A stretch of DNA of 64,000 nt from Brachyspira sp. SAP_772 (GTDB lineage: Bacteria; Spirochaetota; Brachyspiria; Brachyspirales; Brachyspiraceae), in NCBI RefSeq assembly GCF_009755885.1, contig NZ_VYIX01000002.1, positions 540,875-604,874 on the forward strand, in the 5' to 3' direction. A program made the translations under genes and the position numbers. Below, piece by piece: positions 8,472 through 17,629 of this stretch. The notes beneath the pieces were generated by a model, which was not told the origin of the DNA, did not search any database, and saw only the letters and a list, made by a program, of their open reading frames with translations. Numbering within the stretch: the first letter of the stretch is position 1; each line of letters begins with the position of its first letter.

Positions 8472-10451
8472 TTATCTTTTCTTTTTAGATTTCTTTTTTT
8501 CTTTTCTGCTTTTGTTTTTTAAAGATTTAGATTTTCTTGAGTATATTTCTTTTTTATTATTACTGCTTTTCTTCTTCTTTAAAAAATCTCTGCTATCTAT
8601 TATATCTCTGTCGTCTAATGCATTATCAAATTCACTCGCAGGCAAAAAGTCTATAAATAACTCTTCTATATTTACCCTATGAACAACTATTCTTATTTTA
8701 TCTCCAAGAGTATACCATTTAGCTTCTTCATTGCTGTAGGCTGCTTGTTCATTTTCATCATAATGATAATGATGTCTTAAATCTGCATATCTTATTAAAC
8801 CCTCTATTCCTCTCTCTTCTATTTCAACAAATATACCAAATTTAGTGACGCCGCTTATAATGCCGTTATACTCTTTGCCTATTTTATCTTTCATAAACCT
8901 TGCAGCTTTTACTTTATATAAACTTCTCTCGCATTCCACAGCAACACGTTCTGTCTTAGAACACCATTTAGCACAATTATCAAACATCTTTTGCATAGAA
9001 GGTTTCATATTTTGAGCACCTTCTAATGATAGTTTTAAAAGTCTATGAGTAAGTAAGTCAGTATATCTTCTTATTGGAGAAGTGAAGTGTGTGTAATATT
9101 CAAAACCAAGACCGAAGTGTCCTATATTATTAACATCATATATAGCCTGTTTCATAGAACGAAGCAGAAGAGTTAAAAGCAGTTTTTCATCAGGCTTTCC
9201 AATAATTGATTCTATAAATGAATGAAAATCCAAATTGCCTTCATTGTCGCTTGTAAGTCTATAGCCTCTGTTGAATGCTATTCTTCTAAACGTGTCTAGC
9301 TTTTCAGAATCTGGACTGTCATGCACTCTATAAATAGCACCCTTTATATTTTTTAATCTCTTAGCAACTTCGCAGTTAGCAAGAAGCATAAACTCTTCTA
9401 TTATTTTATGAGTTTCTCGCCTCTCACCTATAAAAAAGTCTTTTGGGTTTCCGCCTTTATCTAATATTATTTGTGTTTCATTGAGATTAAACTCTATACT
9501 GCCGTTGTCTATTCTTTTTTGAAGAAGTATTTTTTTTATGTCATCAGCATTTCTTAAAAGTTCCAAAAGCCAATCTTCATCTTGTTCTATACCGTCCAAA
9601 ACATCTTGTGCATAATCATAAGTTAATCTTCTGCTTGATTTTATAACGCTTTTATGAAAAGTGCTTTCTTTTATATTTCCTTTATTATCTATTGTGATAA
9701 ACACTGTCATTGTGAATCTGCTCACTCCTTCATTAAGTGAACATATTCCGTTTGAAAGCTCATGCGGAAACATTGGGTATACTGTATCAATCAAATAAAC
9801 ACTATTTCCTCTCTTTCTTGCTTCCCTGTCTAATGCAGAACCCTCAGCTACAAAAAAACTTACATCAGCAATATGCACGCCTATCTTGTATCCGTCATTT
9901 AATTTATCTACACTTATAGCATCATCAAAATCTTTAGAATCAGCTCCGTCTATTGTTACGGTTCTTATATTTCTTAAATCTATTCTGTCAAACTCAAGCC
10001 CTACATTTTCCATACTGTCTGGAAGAATCTTTGCTTCTTCAAGGCATTTCTTTGGAAAATCAGTAGGCACATTATATGCATTAGCTACTATCTCAGCATC
10101 TTTTTTAGCATTGTTTATTTCTACTTTTATGTCAGGTTTTTCTATAACATTTGTTTTAGTGCTGTTTTCTTTTTTGGATGTTTTTTTTGGATAGCCTTTT
10201 TTTAACTCTTGTTTTTTTGAACTTTGTCTTGAATCTCTTTCATTACTGCTTGAATCTAAATAGTATTTTCCCTCTTTTGTGAGTTTTAATACATCGCCCT
10301 TTTTTATGATAAGCCCCATAGAACTAGCTTTATGAAGCATTTTATCAAATCTTAATTTATCTTTTTTGCTTTCAACATATTCAGCTTTATAGTCTTTTAT
10401 ACTTACTTGACCTTTTTTATCTATTCTTCTTAACAATTTAATCACTTTCAT
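8472..10451 (-). CDS. rnr: Ribonuclease R (RNB-family 3'-5' exoribonuclease)
   Basis: Processive exoribonuclease that degrades structured RNA. 659 residues: an N-terminal winged-helix-like segment (about 1-65), a Lys/Ser-rich linker, a cold-shock-like region, the RNB catalytic domain (about 145-470) with the metal-binding signature GADSKDFDDAISV near residue 170 and HFTSPIRRYTDLLTHRLL near 460, an S1 domain (about 545-620: GKEYNGIISGVTKFGIFVEI), and a very basic Lys/Ser tail. It is shorter than E. coli RNase R (about 800) at the N-terminus. It ends 83 bases upstream of the ankyrin lipoprotein start on the same strand; co-transcription is possible. Confidence 0.95.
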   Translation of the reverse strand: MKVIKLLRRIDKKGQVSIKDYKAEYVESKKDKLRFDKMLHKASSMGLIIKKGDVLKLTKEGKYYLDSSSNERDSRQSSKKQELKKGYPKKTSKKENSTKTNVIEKPDIKVEINNAKKDAEIVANAYNVPTDFPKKCLEEAKILPDSMENVGLEFDRIDLRNIRTVTIDGADSKDFDDAISVDKLNDGYKIGVHIADVSFFVAEGSALDREARKRGNSVYLIDTVYPMFPHELSNGICSLNEGVSRFTMTVFITIDNKGNIKESTFHKSVIKSSRRLTYDYAQDVLDGIEQDEDWLLELLRNADDIKKILLQKRIDNGSIEFNLNETQIILDKGGNPKDFFIGERRETHKIIEEFMLLANCEVAKRLKNIKGAIYRVHDSPDSEKLDTFRRIAFNRGYRLTSDNEGNLDFHSFIESIIGKPDEKLLLTLLLRSMKQAIYDVNNIGHFGLGFEYYTHFTSPIRRYTDLLTHRLLKLSLEGAQNMKPSMQKMFDNCAKWCSKTERVAVECERSLYKVKAARFMKDKIGKEYNGIISGVTKFGIFVEIEERGIEGLIRYADLRHHYHYDENEQAAYSNEEAKWYTLGDKIRIVVHRVNIEELFIDFLPASEFDNALDDRDIIDSRDFLKKKKSSNNKKEIYSRKSKSLKNKSRKEKKKSKKKR

Positions 10452-10520
10452 AATATTTTTATTATAGCAGTAAAAGAGATAATGTCAAATAGATGTTTTG
10501 CCCTAGTGTTGTTTGATGTT

Positions 10521-10557
10521 AATAAAAAATCAGCACCCCTACTATTGTAAAGGTGCC
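10521..10557 (-). terminator. Possible terminator for the 10747-11601 gene
   Basis: Read leftward, GGCACC pairs with GGTGCT around a 13-base loop and is followed by GATTTTTTATT. It lies about 190 bases past the stop codon. This fairly long gap (10452-10746) also contains an AACTAAC / GTTAGTT inverted repeat at 10632-10659, which could be an operator or part of the same transcript end. I see no gene in it. Confidence 0.45.
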
Positions 10558-10746
10558 AAAACAGTTTAATTAAATGAAGGTTATAAAATATATTGTATCA
10601 ATTTAAGGATACAAAAGAATTTGCTTAAAACAACTAACATATCTAACTAATTGTTAGTTTATTCTAACATAATTTTAGAATATGTCAATACTTTACTTCG
10701 AATTTATTTAAAAAAATTATTGTTTTTTGTTGATTTTTTTATATAT

Positions 10747-11601
10747 TTAATTTCTTTTTCCAGAAGCATATTCAAGAGTATTAATATCTAATATCTCTCT
10801 ATATGGCTTAGTTAAAGAGTTTTCGTATCTGCCTAACCATTTAACTCCACTAAATATGCTTTCTATTTCATCATTACTTTTTATGATGTTTCCATTTTCA
10901 AATATATAAGCAGCAATATTCATGGCATGCTGTACTATATCATTTGGGTTTAGATCATGGAAATGGTACTGAATATCAGAAAGCCCTATAGAATAAAGCC
11001 CAAAAGTATCAACTATCATATCATTAGTGTTTTGCACTTTAAAAAATCTAATATTTAATCCTGAATATAAGAATCTTAAATTTTTAGGATATTGATTTTT
11101 TAATAATTGTTCTCTAAGTAAAATTTTACCGCTTTGTTCGTTATATACGGCAACAGCATCAGGAAAAAGATTTAATGCTATATTAAGCCAATTATTGAGT
11201 AGGGTAGTTCTTTCTTTGTAATCTAATCCGCCAGCTAAAAAATCGCTTAGCATCACTTGATATTTACAGTCTTTTAATAATTCTTTAGCATCTTTTATAT
11301 CCCAAGCCTGATTATAAACTTCATCGCTTATAGTGTTATAATCAAACTCTATAGCTTCATACATAAAAACTTGAACACCTAATTCTTTATCATCTTGAAA
11401 TTTTACTTTAAGGTCATTAATCATTATGCTATATAGATTTTTATCTTCAGAGATTGCCTCTATGTTATTATATACGCCTCTTAATTTTTGTTTTACCAAT
11501 TCTATATTTGGAAGCTCTGGTTTATCTTTAAATAAAATTTTATAAAAATATACGTGAGAAAAAAGAGCTTCTTCAGTGTTTTCTAATTTTTTATTATCCA
11601 T
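10747..11601 (-). CDS. Conserved hypothetical protein, possibly DUF4261-like
   Basis: A 284-residue soluble protein with no signal peptide or membrane helix. The central DAVAVYNEQSGKILLREQLL (about residues 134-153) and the end GRYENSLTKPYREILDINTL (about 257-276) recall the DUF4261 family from memory, but this is a weak match. The function of that family is not known. The gene stands alone between a possible terminator and the repeat island at 11.7-12.05 kb. The ATG is supported by its position, but the ribosome site is weak (AGGAAT). Confidence 0.7.
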   Translation of the reverse strand: MDNKKLENTEEALFSHVYFYKILFKDKPELPNIELVKQKLRGVYNNIEAISEDKNLYSIMINDLKVKFQDDKELGVQVFMYEAIEFDYNTISDEVYNQAWDIKDAKELLKDCKYQVMLSDFLAGGLDYKERTTLLNNWLNIALNLFPDAVAVYNEQSGKILLREQLLKNQYPKNLRFLYSGLNIRFFKVQNTNDMIVDTFGLYSIGLSDIQYHFHDLNPNDIVQHAMNIAAYIFENGNIIKSNDEIESIFSGVKWLGRYENSLTKPYREILDINTLEYASGKRN

Positions 11602-11770
11602 TTTTATTCCTATTTTTTTAATATAAAATTAAATACAAAAATCATTATATTGAAACATATTGGTTTTGTCAATTTATATATTTTATAGATGTATTATTGA
11701 GTTTTTTGTTGACATATTATTTGGTAATATATTTAGATTTTGTTAATGCCGCCTTTTGATTCTTTGTATT

Positions 11771-12051
11771 GTTCTTTTTCCCGCCTTCGCTGTGCGGACT
11801 TCGTCAAAGAACCAAAAGTGCAAGTACTATAGCTTTGTATGTTTGGAATATAAATAAAATGTAAGATAATACCTGTATTTTAAGTAAAAAAATGCAAATA
11901 AAAATAATACTAAATCATAGTAATTATGTTTGATATGTAAGTATAAATTATTAAATTAAACTTAAATATAGCCTTTTTGCTTCTTTGGGTCACGCCACAA
12001 GGGCACTTCCTTCGGTCGCAAAAGAAGTGGGGTGTGGGGCAAAGCCCCACA
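11771..12051. repeat. G+C-rich structured repeat element, copy A
   Basis: This lies in the 616-base gap 11602-12217, otherwise A+T-rich and without a gene. Module 1 (11771-11851) is an inverted repeat GTTCTTT / AAAGAAC around a conserved core with CGCTGTGCGGACTTCGTC, ending in GCTTTGTATGTTTGGAATAT. Module 2 (11971-12051) has an outer stem CTTCTTT / AAAGAAG around a core containing TTCCTTCGGTCGC, and a perfect hairpin TGTGGGGC-AAA-GCCCCACA. Both modules recur inverted at 52804-53143. A 28-codon frame (11746-11832) crosses module 1, but there is no evidence that it is a gene. Confidence 0.85.
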
Positions 12052-12217
12052 AATATTTAAAATTAAAAATATAAAATTTTTAGTATGTACTAAAGTTTAT
12101 CACAAAATAAAAATATTTTAAATACAAAATTATAATATGGCATTCATTGACTTTTTGTATTTGTCTTATATACTATAAATAATAATATATAATATTTAAA
12201 TTAGAGATTTTAATTAA

Positions 12218-13687
12218 ATGTTTATTTATATATTGACTATTATATTTTTTCTATATGTCATATTAATAGCAATAAAAATGCTTCTTGAAAATAGACCGCC
12301 TTATTCTTTTATAGCTTGGCTTACTGTGTTGGTATTTTTGCCATATGTGGGTGCTATTTTTTATTTATTCTTGGGTGTAAATTGGAAAAAATCTAGAAGA
12401 AAACTTTCTGCAAGACTTCCTGAAGATATGATAAAAAAACATTTCTCTTCTTTGCTTGAAGAGCAGATGAATATCATAGACAACATGGGCGGTAATTATG
12501 CCAAACATACTAATTTAGTAAAGCTTGCAATAAAAAGCGGATACTCTCCAATTACTGTTCAAAATCAAGTTTATGTTTTTGATGAGGGTAAAGATTTATT
12601 TGATGATTTAATTAGCAATTTAAAACTCGCTGAAAAAACAATACATATGGAATATTTTATATGGAGAAGCGATGAATTAGGAAATAAAATAAAAGATATA
12701 CTGATAAAAAAGTCCAAAGAGGGAGTTAAGGTTAGGCTTATATTTGACGGACTTGGCTCTATGCTTAGAATAAGCAGAAAATATAAAAAAGAGCTTAGAG
12801 AAAATGGCATAGAGTTTTTATATTATCATGACCCATTTTCTATATTTTGGACTAGATATGTTAATTACCGCAATCACAGAAAGATAGTAGTTATAGATGG
12901 TATAATTTCCTATATGGGCGGAATGAATTTAGGACAGGAATATATTGACGGCGGAAAGAGATTTGCTTCTTGGAAAGACACTCATATGCGTATAGTGGGT
13001 GATGCTTGTAATCTTATACAGAATGTTTTTGTATGCGATTGGCATAATGCTGGCGGAAGAGATTTAGATAATTTGATGGATAATGTGGAAGGTTCTTCAC
13101 TTATGAAGGAATTATTTCCTCCTTCAAAAATAGATAAATACCTACCTATGCAGATAATATCTTCTGGGCCTGATTCTAAATGGGATTCTATACAAAAAAT
13201 TTATTCAAAAATGATAGATGATGCTAAGGAGAGTGTTTATATAGAAAGTCCTTATTTTGTTCCTGATGATGGTTTTTTGCATGATTTGGAGAATGCCGCT
13301 TTATCTGGAATAAATGTCAATTTAATGATTACGGGTAAGCCTGATAAATTAATAGCTTGGTGGGTTGCTCAAACTTATTTTGAGACACTTCTTAATGCGG
13401 GTGTTAATATTTATTTATATGAGAGCGGTTTTTTGCATAGTAAGTTTTGTGTTATAGACGGAAGAATTGTATCTTGTGGAACTTGCAATATGGATATAAG
13501 AAGTTTTTATTTGCATTATGAGATGAATGCGGTTATATATGATATAGATACTGCTTTGGAATTTGAAAGTATTTTTAAAGATGATATTTCAAGGTCTCAT
13601 AAAATAACTATGGAGGAATATCAAAAACAACCTATTTTAATTAGGCTTAGAAATTCAGCTTGTAGAATTATTGCCCCTGTGCTTTAG
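12218..13687 (+). CDS. cls: Cardiolipin synthase (phospholipase D superfamily)
   Basis: Joins two phosphatidylglycerol molecules to make cardiolipin in the inner membrane. 489 residues, the usual length: two N-terminal membrane helices (about 1-20 and 30-52), then two phospholipase D domains, each with an intact HKD motif: HRKIVVIDG (about residue 220) and HSKFCVIDG (about residue 406). The segment RPPYSFIAWLTVL between the helices is typical of ClsA. The ATG has only a weak ribosome site (TTAGAGA). The gene starts just after the repeat island and is followed after 20 bases by the leucine-rich protein gene, probably in one transcript. Confidence 0.95.
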   Translation: MFIYILTIIFFLYVILIAIKMLLENRPPYSFIAWLTVLVFLPYVGAIFYLFLGVNWKKSRRKLSARLPEDMIKKHFSSLLEEQMNIIDNMGGNYAKHTNLVKLAIKSGYSPITVQNQVYVFDEGKDLFDDLISNLKLAEKTIHMEYFIWRSDELGNKIKDILIKKSKEGVKVRLIFDGLGSMLRISRKYKKELRENGIEFLYYHDPFSIFWTRYVNYRNHRKIVVIDGIISYMGGMNLGQEYIDGGKRFASWKDTHMRIVGDACNLIQNVFVCDWHNAGGRDLDNLMDNVEGSSLMKELFPPSKIDKYLPMQIISSGPDSKWDSIQKIYSKMIDDAKESVYIESPYFVPDDGFLHDLENAALSGINVNLMITGKPDKLIAWWVAQTYFETLLNAGVNIYLYESGFLHSKFCVIDGRIVSCGTCNMDIRSFYLHYEMNAVIYDIDTALEFESIFKDDISRSHKITMEEYQKQPILIRLRNSACRIIAPVL

Positions 13688-13707
13688 TTTTTATAAATGG
13701 AGGAATT

Positions 13708-14637
13708 ATGAAAAACGTAAAAATCTCATCATTAAATGAAAATGATTTATTAGAATTAAAAACTTCCGAAGAGAGAATATCTTTATTTATAGATAATAGC
13801 GGCATATCAAAAGATATGATACCTTTTTTAAATGATATATTAAAAGAAAGACCTGATTTCTTTTTAAATATCTCTTCAGAAAAAGATAGTAGTTCTAATT
13901 TATCTGGAGAAGATATAATAAAGTTTATACCAGAAGTGAGAAACTTAACATTTTATGCTTCTCTTAAAAACCCTATAAGTAATTTAAATGTTTTTTCAAG
14001 ACTTGGCAATTTGATAAGTTTGCATATTAATGGAAATGTTGATAAAGATATTGCTTTAAGCCCTCTTGACAGCATTGAAACACTTAGCAGTTTTTATTTA
14101 GAGAATGGTTTTAGCTTAAAGCATTCTGTTTATATAGAAAATAGAAAAAGTTTTTGCGATATAGGGGCTTCAAATATTAGAGTAGAGCATTTCACTAAAA
14201 TTAGCCAATTAAAAAAATTATCCATACTTTCATCTGCCACTCATATTGAAGAGATTCCAAAAAGAATGCCGAATTTAGAAGAGATATATATTGAAAAGGG
14301 TAAGGGTATAAACACTTTAGATTTTTTAAATGATTTAAAAAACTTAAGAATAATAGAATTAAACTCTATATCAGAATTAAAATATATACCAGATTTATCA
14401 AAATTAGAAAACTTAGAAAAAGTGATATTAAGAAATTTAAGAAGTTTGGAAGATTTAGAGCCAATATTTAATAATAAAAAAATTAAAATACTTATATTAG
14501 ATAATGTTAAAGGTTTTAATATAGAAAAATTATCCGCTATGGAGAGTTTAAAATATATCACGGTTACAACTGATGATAAATTAGAGACGAATAGAATTAA
14601 AAAATCTTTGTTAGATAAAGGTTATTTAGAAGCTTAA
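13708..14637 (+). CDS. Leucine-rich-repeat-like cytoplasmic protein
   Basis: A 309-residue protein without signal peptide. From about residue 70 it shows irregular 22-24-residue Leu/Ile-rich units (for instance MPNLEEIYIEKGKGINTLDF, LKNLRIIELNSISELKYI, LENLEKVILRNLRSLEDL), as in leucine-rich repeats. The function is unknown; such folds usually bind protein partners. The ATG has a strong GGAGG ribosome site. It follows cls by 20 bases and overlaps the end of the convergent kpsF gene by 4 bases, so no terminator separates them. Confidence 0.72.
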   Translation: MKNVKISSLNENDLLELKTSEERISLFIDNSGISKDMIPFLNDILKERPDFFLNISSEKDSSSNLSGEDIIKFIPEVRNLTFYASLKNPISNLNVFSRLGNLISLHINGNVDKDIALSPLDSIETLSSFYLENGFSLKHSVYIENRKSFCDIGASNIRVEHFTKISQLKKLSILSSATHIEEIPKRMPNLEEIYIEKGKGINTLDFLNDLKNLRIIELNSISELKYIPDLSKLENLEKVILRNLRSLEDLEPIFNNKKIKILILDNVKGFNIEKLSAMESLKYITVTTDDKLETNRIKKSLLDKGYLEA

Positions 14638-15605
14638 AAGGCCTTTATTTTTAGAATGTCATGTATATGAACTATACCTATAGGTTTTTTGCCTTCTTTA
14701 GTGTCTTCAACAACTACAAGGTTTGTAATTTTTCCTTCCATTAAATGTAAAGCTTCACCTATAAGTGTATCTTGATATATTACTTTAGGGTTGTTATTCA
14801 TTATATCTTTTACTTTTGTTTCTAGAATATTTTCTATTTGTTTATCTTTTACCAATAATCTTTTTAAATCACCATCTACAATAATGCCTTTAAGAATATT
14901 GTTATTGTCCGTAATTATTGCAATACCAAGTTTACATTCTATGATTTTAAATAAAGCATCATATAAAGAGGTTTCTAAATTTATAATTGGCAAGTTATCA
15001 GTATGCATTATGGTTTTTACTTTAGCTAATTGTCTTCCCAAACTTCCGCCCGGGTGAAATATTGCAAAGTCTTCAGCTCTAAATCCTCTAATCTCCATTA
15101 AAGCAGTAGCCAAAGCATCAGATAAAGCTAAAGAAGCAGTTGTACTAACAGTAGGCGCTAATTTTAAAGGGCAAGCCTCTTCTTTTACATGCGTAAGCAA
15201 AGTGATTTTTGCATTTTTTGATAGAGTAGAGGATTCATCATTAGTAATGGCTATGTATGGTATATTTTGCCTGCAAGACCAGTTTACTAATTCTATTATC
15301 TCTCTAGACTCTCCGCCTTTGGAATATAATACTAAATAATCATCTTTAGTTATCATACCAAAGTCGCCATGCAAACATTCATTAGGGTCAACAAAAAAAC
15401 TAGGCGTTCCAGTTGAAGCAAAAGTTGCAGCAGCTTTCCTTGCAATATGTCCGCTCTTACCAACTCCAGAGGTTATTACTCTTCCTTTAATATTAAATAA
15501 TTCATTAACCGCTTTTTCAAAATTATTGTCTAATTTTTCAGATAATAATTTTAAGTTTTCACTTTCTAATAATAAAGTTAATTTACCTCTGTCTATTATA
15601 TTCAT
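14634..15605 (-). CDS. kpsF: Arabinose-5-phosphate isomerase (KpsF/GutQ family)
   Basis: Converts ribulose 5-phosphate to arabinose 5-phosphate, the first step of Kdo synthesis for lipopolysaccharide or lipooligosaccharide. 323 residues: a SIS sugar isomerase domain (about 30-170) with TSGVGKSGHIARKAAATFAS, PNECLHGDFGMI and LYSKGGESREIIEL, then a CBS domain pair (about 200-320). This is the standard three-part KpsF/KdsD layout. It is the last gene of the leftward operon starting at 21474. Together with the LpxL-type acyltransferase at 34.5 kb it suggests a lipid-A-like outer membrane. Confidence 0.93.
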   Translation of the reverse strand: MNIIDRGKLTLLLESENLKLLSEKLDNNFEKAVNELFNIKGRVITSGVGKSGHIARKAAATFASTGTPSFFVDPNECLHGDFGMITKDDYLVLYSKGGESREIIELVNWSCRQNIPYIAITNDESSTLSKNAKITLLTHVKEEACPLKLAPTVSTTASLALSDALATALMEIRGFRAEDFAIFHPGGSLGRQLAKVKTIMHTDNLPIINLETSLYDALFKIIECKLGIAIITDNNNILKGIIVDGDLKRLLVKDKQIENILETKVKDIMNNNPKVIYQDTLIGEALHLMEGKITNLVVVEDTKEGKKPIGIVHIHDILKIKAF

Positions 15606-15624
15606 TTTATGCCCTTAATTGTAT

Positions 15625-15753
15625 TTAATCTATAACAGCACTAATTAAGTGTCCAGCAAGCCTTTCTATAGCTTTATCTACATACTTTTTATCTTTTAAT
15701 TTCTTTTTATAAATTTCTATTTTTTCATAATTGATTTTAACAGCCGTTTTCAT
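15625..15753 (-). CDS. Small unannotated protein of 42 residues
   Basis: ATG at 15751-15753, TAA at 15625-15627. The product starts MKTAVKINYEKIEIYKKKLK and ends ERLAGHLISAVID. It has a GGGG ribosome site 6 bases before the ATG, fills the space between yraN (10 bases upstream) and kpsF (19 bases downstream), and is rich in Lys/Ile like its neighbours. The helical, charged first half and the hydrophobic end look like a short amphipathic helix pair. I recognise no family. The operon position and ribosome site argue for translation. Confidence 0.65.
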   Translation of the reverse strand: MKTAVKINYEKIEIYKKKLKDKKYVDKAIERLAGHLISAVID

Positions 15754-15762
15754 ACAATACCC

Positions 15763-16128
15763 CTATATAAAAATGTCTTCTACAAAAGAAATTTCTCTAC
15801 TATAGTTGGTATCGTCTATTAAAACTGCCCCAAAGGAACATTTTTGACTTAAACTTAATCCTTTTTTAATTAAGTATTCCTCAGCTGTCTCATAGAGCTT
15901 TTGTTTTTTACGCTCTGTTATAGCATCAGCTGCATATCCAAAACTTCCCTGTCTTCGATATTTTACTTCTACAAACACAATAACAACTCCTTTTGTCATT
16001 ATTAAATCTATCTCGCCTCTTGTTATGCTGCTTTTATAATTTCGCTCTAATAATTCATACCCAAGACTCTCGAGATAATTTAAGGCAATATCTTCTCCAA
16101 AATTGCCTATTTCTTTTTTACTTTTCAT
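15763..16128 (-). CDS. yraN: YraN/UPF0102 family endonuclease-like protein
   Basis: 121 residues, the normal size. It has the UPF0102 core: GNFGEDIALNYLESLGYELL near the N-terminus, then RGEIDLIM and VVIVFVEVKYRR, which form the D-ExK part of a restriction-endonuclease-like fold. In many bacteria yraN lies beside rnhB; here both are in the same operon with three genes between. The ATG overlaps no gene but directly follows the stop of the HD-GYP-like gene (TAA then ATG), indicating translational coupling. Its cellular role is not settled. Confidence 0.9.
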   Translation of the reverse strand: MKSKKEIGNFGEDIALNYLESLGYELLERNYKSSITRGEIDLIMTKGVVIVFVEVKYRRQGSFGYAADAITERKKQKLYETAEEYLIKKGLSLSQKCSFGAVLIDDTNYSREISFVEDIFI

Positions 16129-17358
16129 TTAATTGCCATCATTATTATCTTTTTTATTCAATAGTCTTGACTTTACCTCCTCTAAAATATTACTATCTTT
16201 ATCTACCCCGCTTATTAGCAATTTATTAGTTTCTATCAAATTAATTACTTCTCCGTCTTCAATAAAATTGTCATTTTCATCGGATACTATTTTTATTATT
16301 GGTCTAATAGGATAACTTACATTAGTAGCAAATACTAAGCCCTTTCTATTATCATTTAAAATTACAACTGTTCCTACAGGATAAACACTAAAAGTGCCTA
16401 CAACAAGTTTTGCTATTATAGGGTCAAATTTAATATTAGCTCCCTTTATTATTTCTCTTACAGCATCAGATAATGTTTTGTTTTCAATAGTTTTAGAACC
16501 ATTAACAATCTTAGAATATGTAGGAGTTTTTGTATTATCTTTTGATATTCTTATAGGTTTTAATATTTTTTCTAAAGAATGAGCAACGGCAACTATTTTT
16601 GGATATAAGTGTATTTGATTGCCGCTAATGCCTCTTGGATATCCTTTGCCGTTATAATGTTCATGATGCTCTAAAGGGATAACTGCTATTTCTTCTTCTA
16701 ATCTAAAATTTGTTTTTACTATTTTATAACCAAATACTGTATGTTTTTTTATTTCAATATATTCTTCGGGTGTAAACTGTTCATGTTTATTTAAAACTTT
16801 ATCTTGTATTCTAATAAGACCTATATCATATAATATAGCACCTAAACCTAATTTTTGTAATTTATCTTCAGGAAATTTCATTACTTTGCCAAGCATTAAG
16901 GATATCATAGCAACATTTAATGATCTTATATAATAATAGTCATTTCTATTTAAATCTTCTATATTTAATAATTCTATAGCAGCATTCATATTTTTATTAA
17001 TTAGGTCTAATACGCTATCTATTATTGATTTTAAATTGGATATATTAACTATATTATTATATCTAAAATCCCCCAAGCTTGTTTTTACTTTTTCTAATAT
17101 ACTAAAATATATATTTTTGTATACAAGGCATTCTCTAGAAAACTTCTCAAAATCTTCAGGAGTTTGATATCCTTCCGCATTAGCATCAGAGTCTTTTATA
17201 AATACTTCTTCTATATCCCATTTTTTTAATCTTTTAATATCTTCATCTATAGATTTTATATATTTGCTAATAGCCATAAAACCATTATAGATATAAATAT
17301 CCTGCTTATCAACTTTGGTTTTGATATCATCTACTTTAACACTAGTAATTTTTTCCAT
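16129..17358 (-). CDS. Degenerate HD-GYP-domain protein
   Basis: A 409-residue protein whose C-terminal two thirds follow HD-GYP phosphodiesterases, which cleave cyclic di-GMP. The HHEHYNGKGYPRGISG segment (about 226-241) and HTVFGYKIV are well kept. The metal-binding HD pair near residue 176 reads LYDIGLIRI, with Tyr in place of His, and the earlier helix that usually carries a His reads IRSLNVAMISLML. With these ligands lost, catalysis is doubtful and a cyclic-di-GMP-binding or scaffold role is more likely. The C-terminus has a small beta-rich domain (YPVGTVVILNDNRKGLVFAT) often seen after HD-GYP domains. The neighbouring FlhB-like gene suggests a link to motility. Confidence 0.82.
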   Translation of the reverse strand: MEKITSVKVDDIKTKVDKQDIYIYNGFMAISKYIKSIDEDIKRLKKWDIEEVFIKDSDANAEGYQTPEDFEKFSRECLVYKNIYFSILEKVKTSLGDFRYNNIVNISNLKSIIDSVLDLINKNMNAAIELLNIEDLNRNDYYYIRSLNVAMISLMLGKVMKFPEDKLQKLGLGAILYDIGLIRIQDKVLNKHEQFTPEEYIEIKKHTVFGYKIVKTNFRLEEEIAVIPLEHHEHYNGKGYPRGISGNQIHLYPKIVAVAHSLEKILKPIRISKDNTKTPTYSKIVNGSKTIENKTLSDAVREIIKGANIKFDPIIAKLVVGTFSVYPVGTVVILNDNRKGLVFATNVSYPIRPIIKIVSDENDNFIEDGEVINLIETNKLLISGVDKDSNILEEVKSRLLNKKDNNDGN

Positions 17359-17368
17359 AATTGTCTTT

Positions 17369-17629
17369 TTACTCTGCCTTTAATTTATATACATATTTTA
17401 ATATTATACTAACTGCTTCATAAACTGAATATGGTATCTCTTCTCCTATTCCTAAATGCATAAGCTCTTTTACAGTCTCCTCATCTGACACTATAGGTAC
17501 TTTATTTTTTTTGGCTATCTCTATCATTCTTTTAGCTAAGAGTTTCTCACCTTTTGATATTACTATTGGAGCATTATGTATTTCTCTCTCATAAAGTAAA
17601 GCAACAGCATTTTCAATCTCTTTTTTCAT
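17369..17629 (-). CDS. Stand-alone FlhB C-terminal-domain homologue (YlqH type)
   Basis: 86 residues matching only the cytoplasmic domain of the flagellar export switch protein FlhB/YscU: AVALLYEREIHNAPIVISKG, then IEIAKKNKVPIVSDEETVKE and IPYSVYEAVSIILKYVY. There is no membrane part and no NPTH self-cleavage site (the position reads NAP). Bacillus subtilis YlqH has the same form and also lies downstream of rnhB. Its role is unproven; it may act in flagellar export specificity. It overlaps the upstream gene by 17 bases. Confidence 0.88.
   Translation of the reverse strand: MKKEIENAVALLYEREIHNAPIVISKGEKLLAKRMIEIAKKNKVPIVSDEETVKELMHLGIGEEIPYSVYEAVSIILKYVYKLKAE

Noticed and set aside
16129-17358. 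Active cyclic-di-GMP phosphodiesterase
   Set aside because: The metal-binding HD pair is changed to Tyr-Asp and the earlier His is missing, so activity cannot be claimed.
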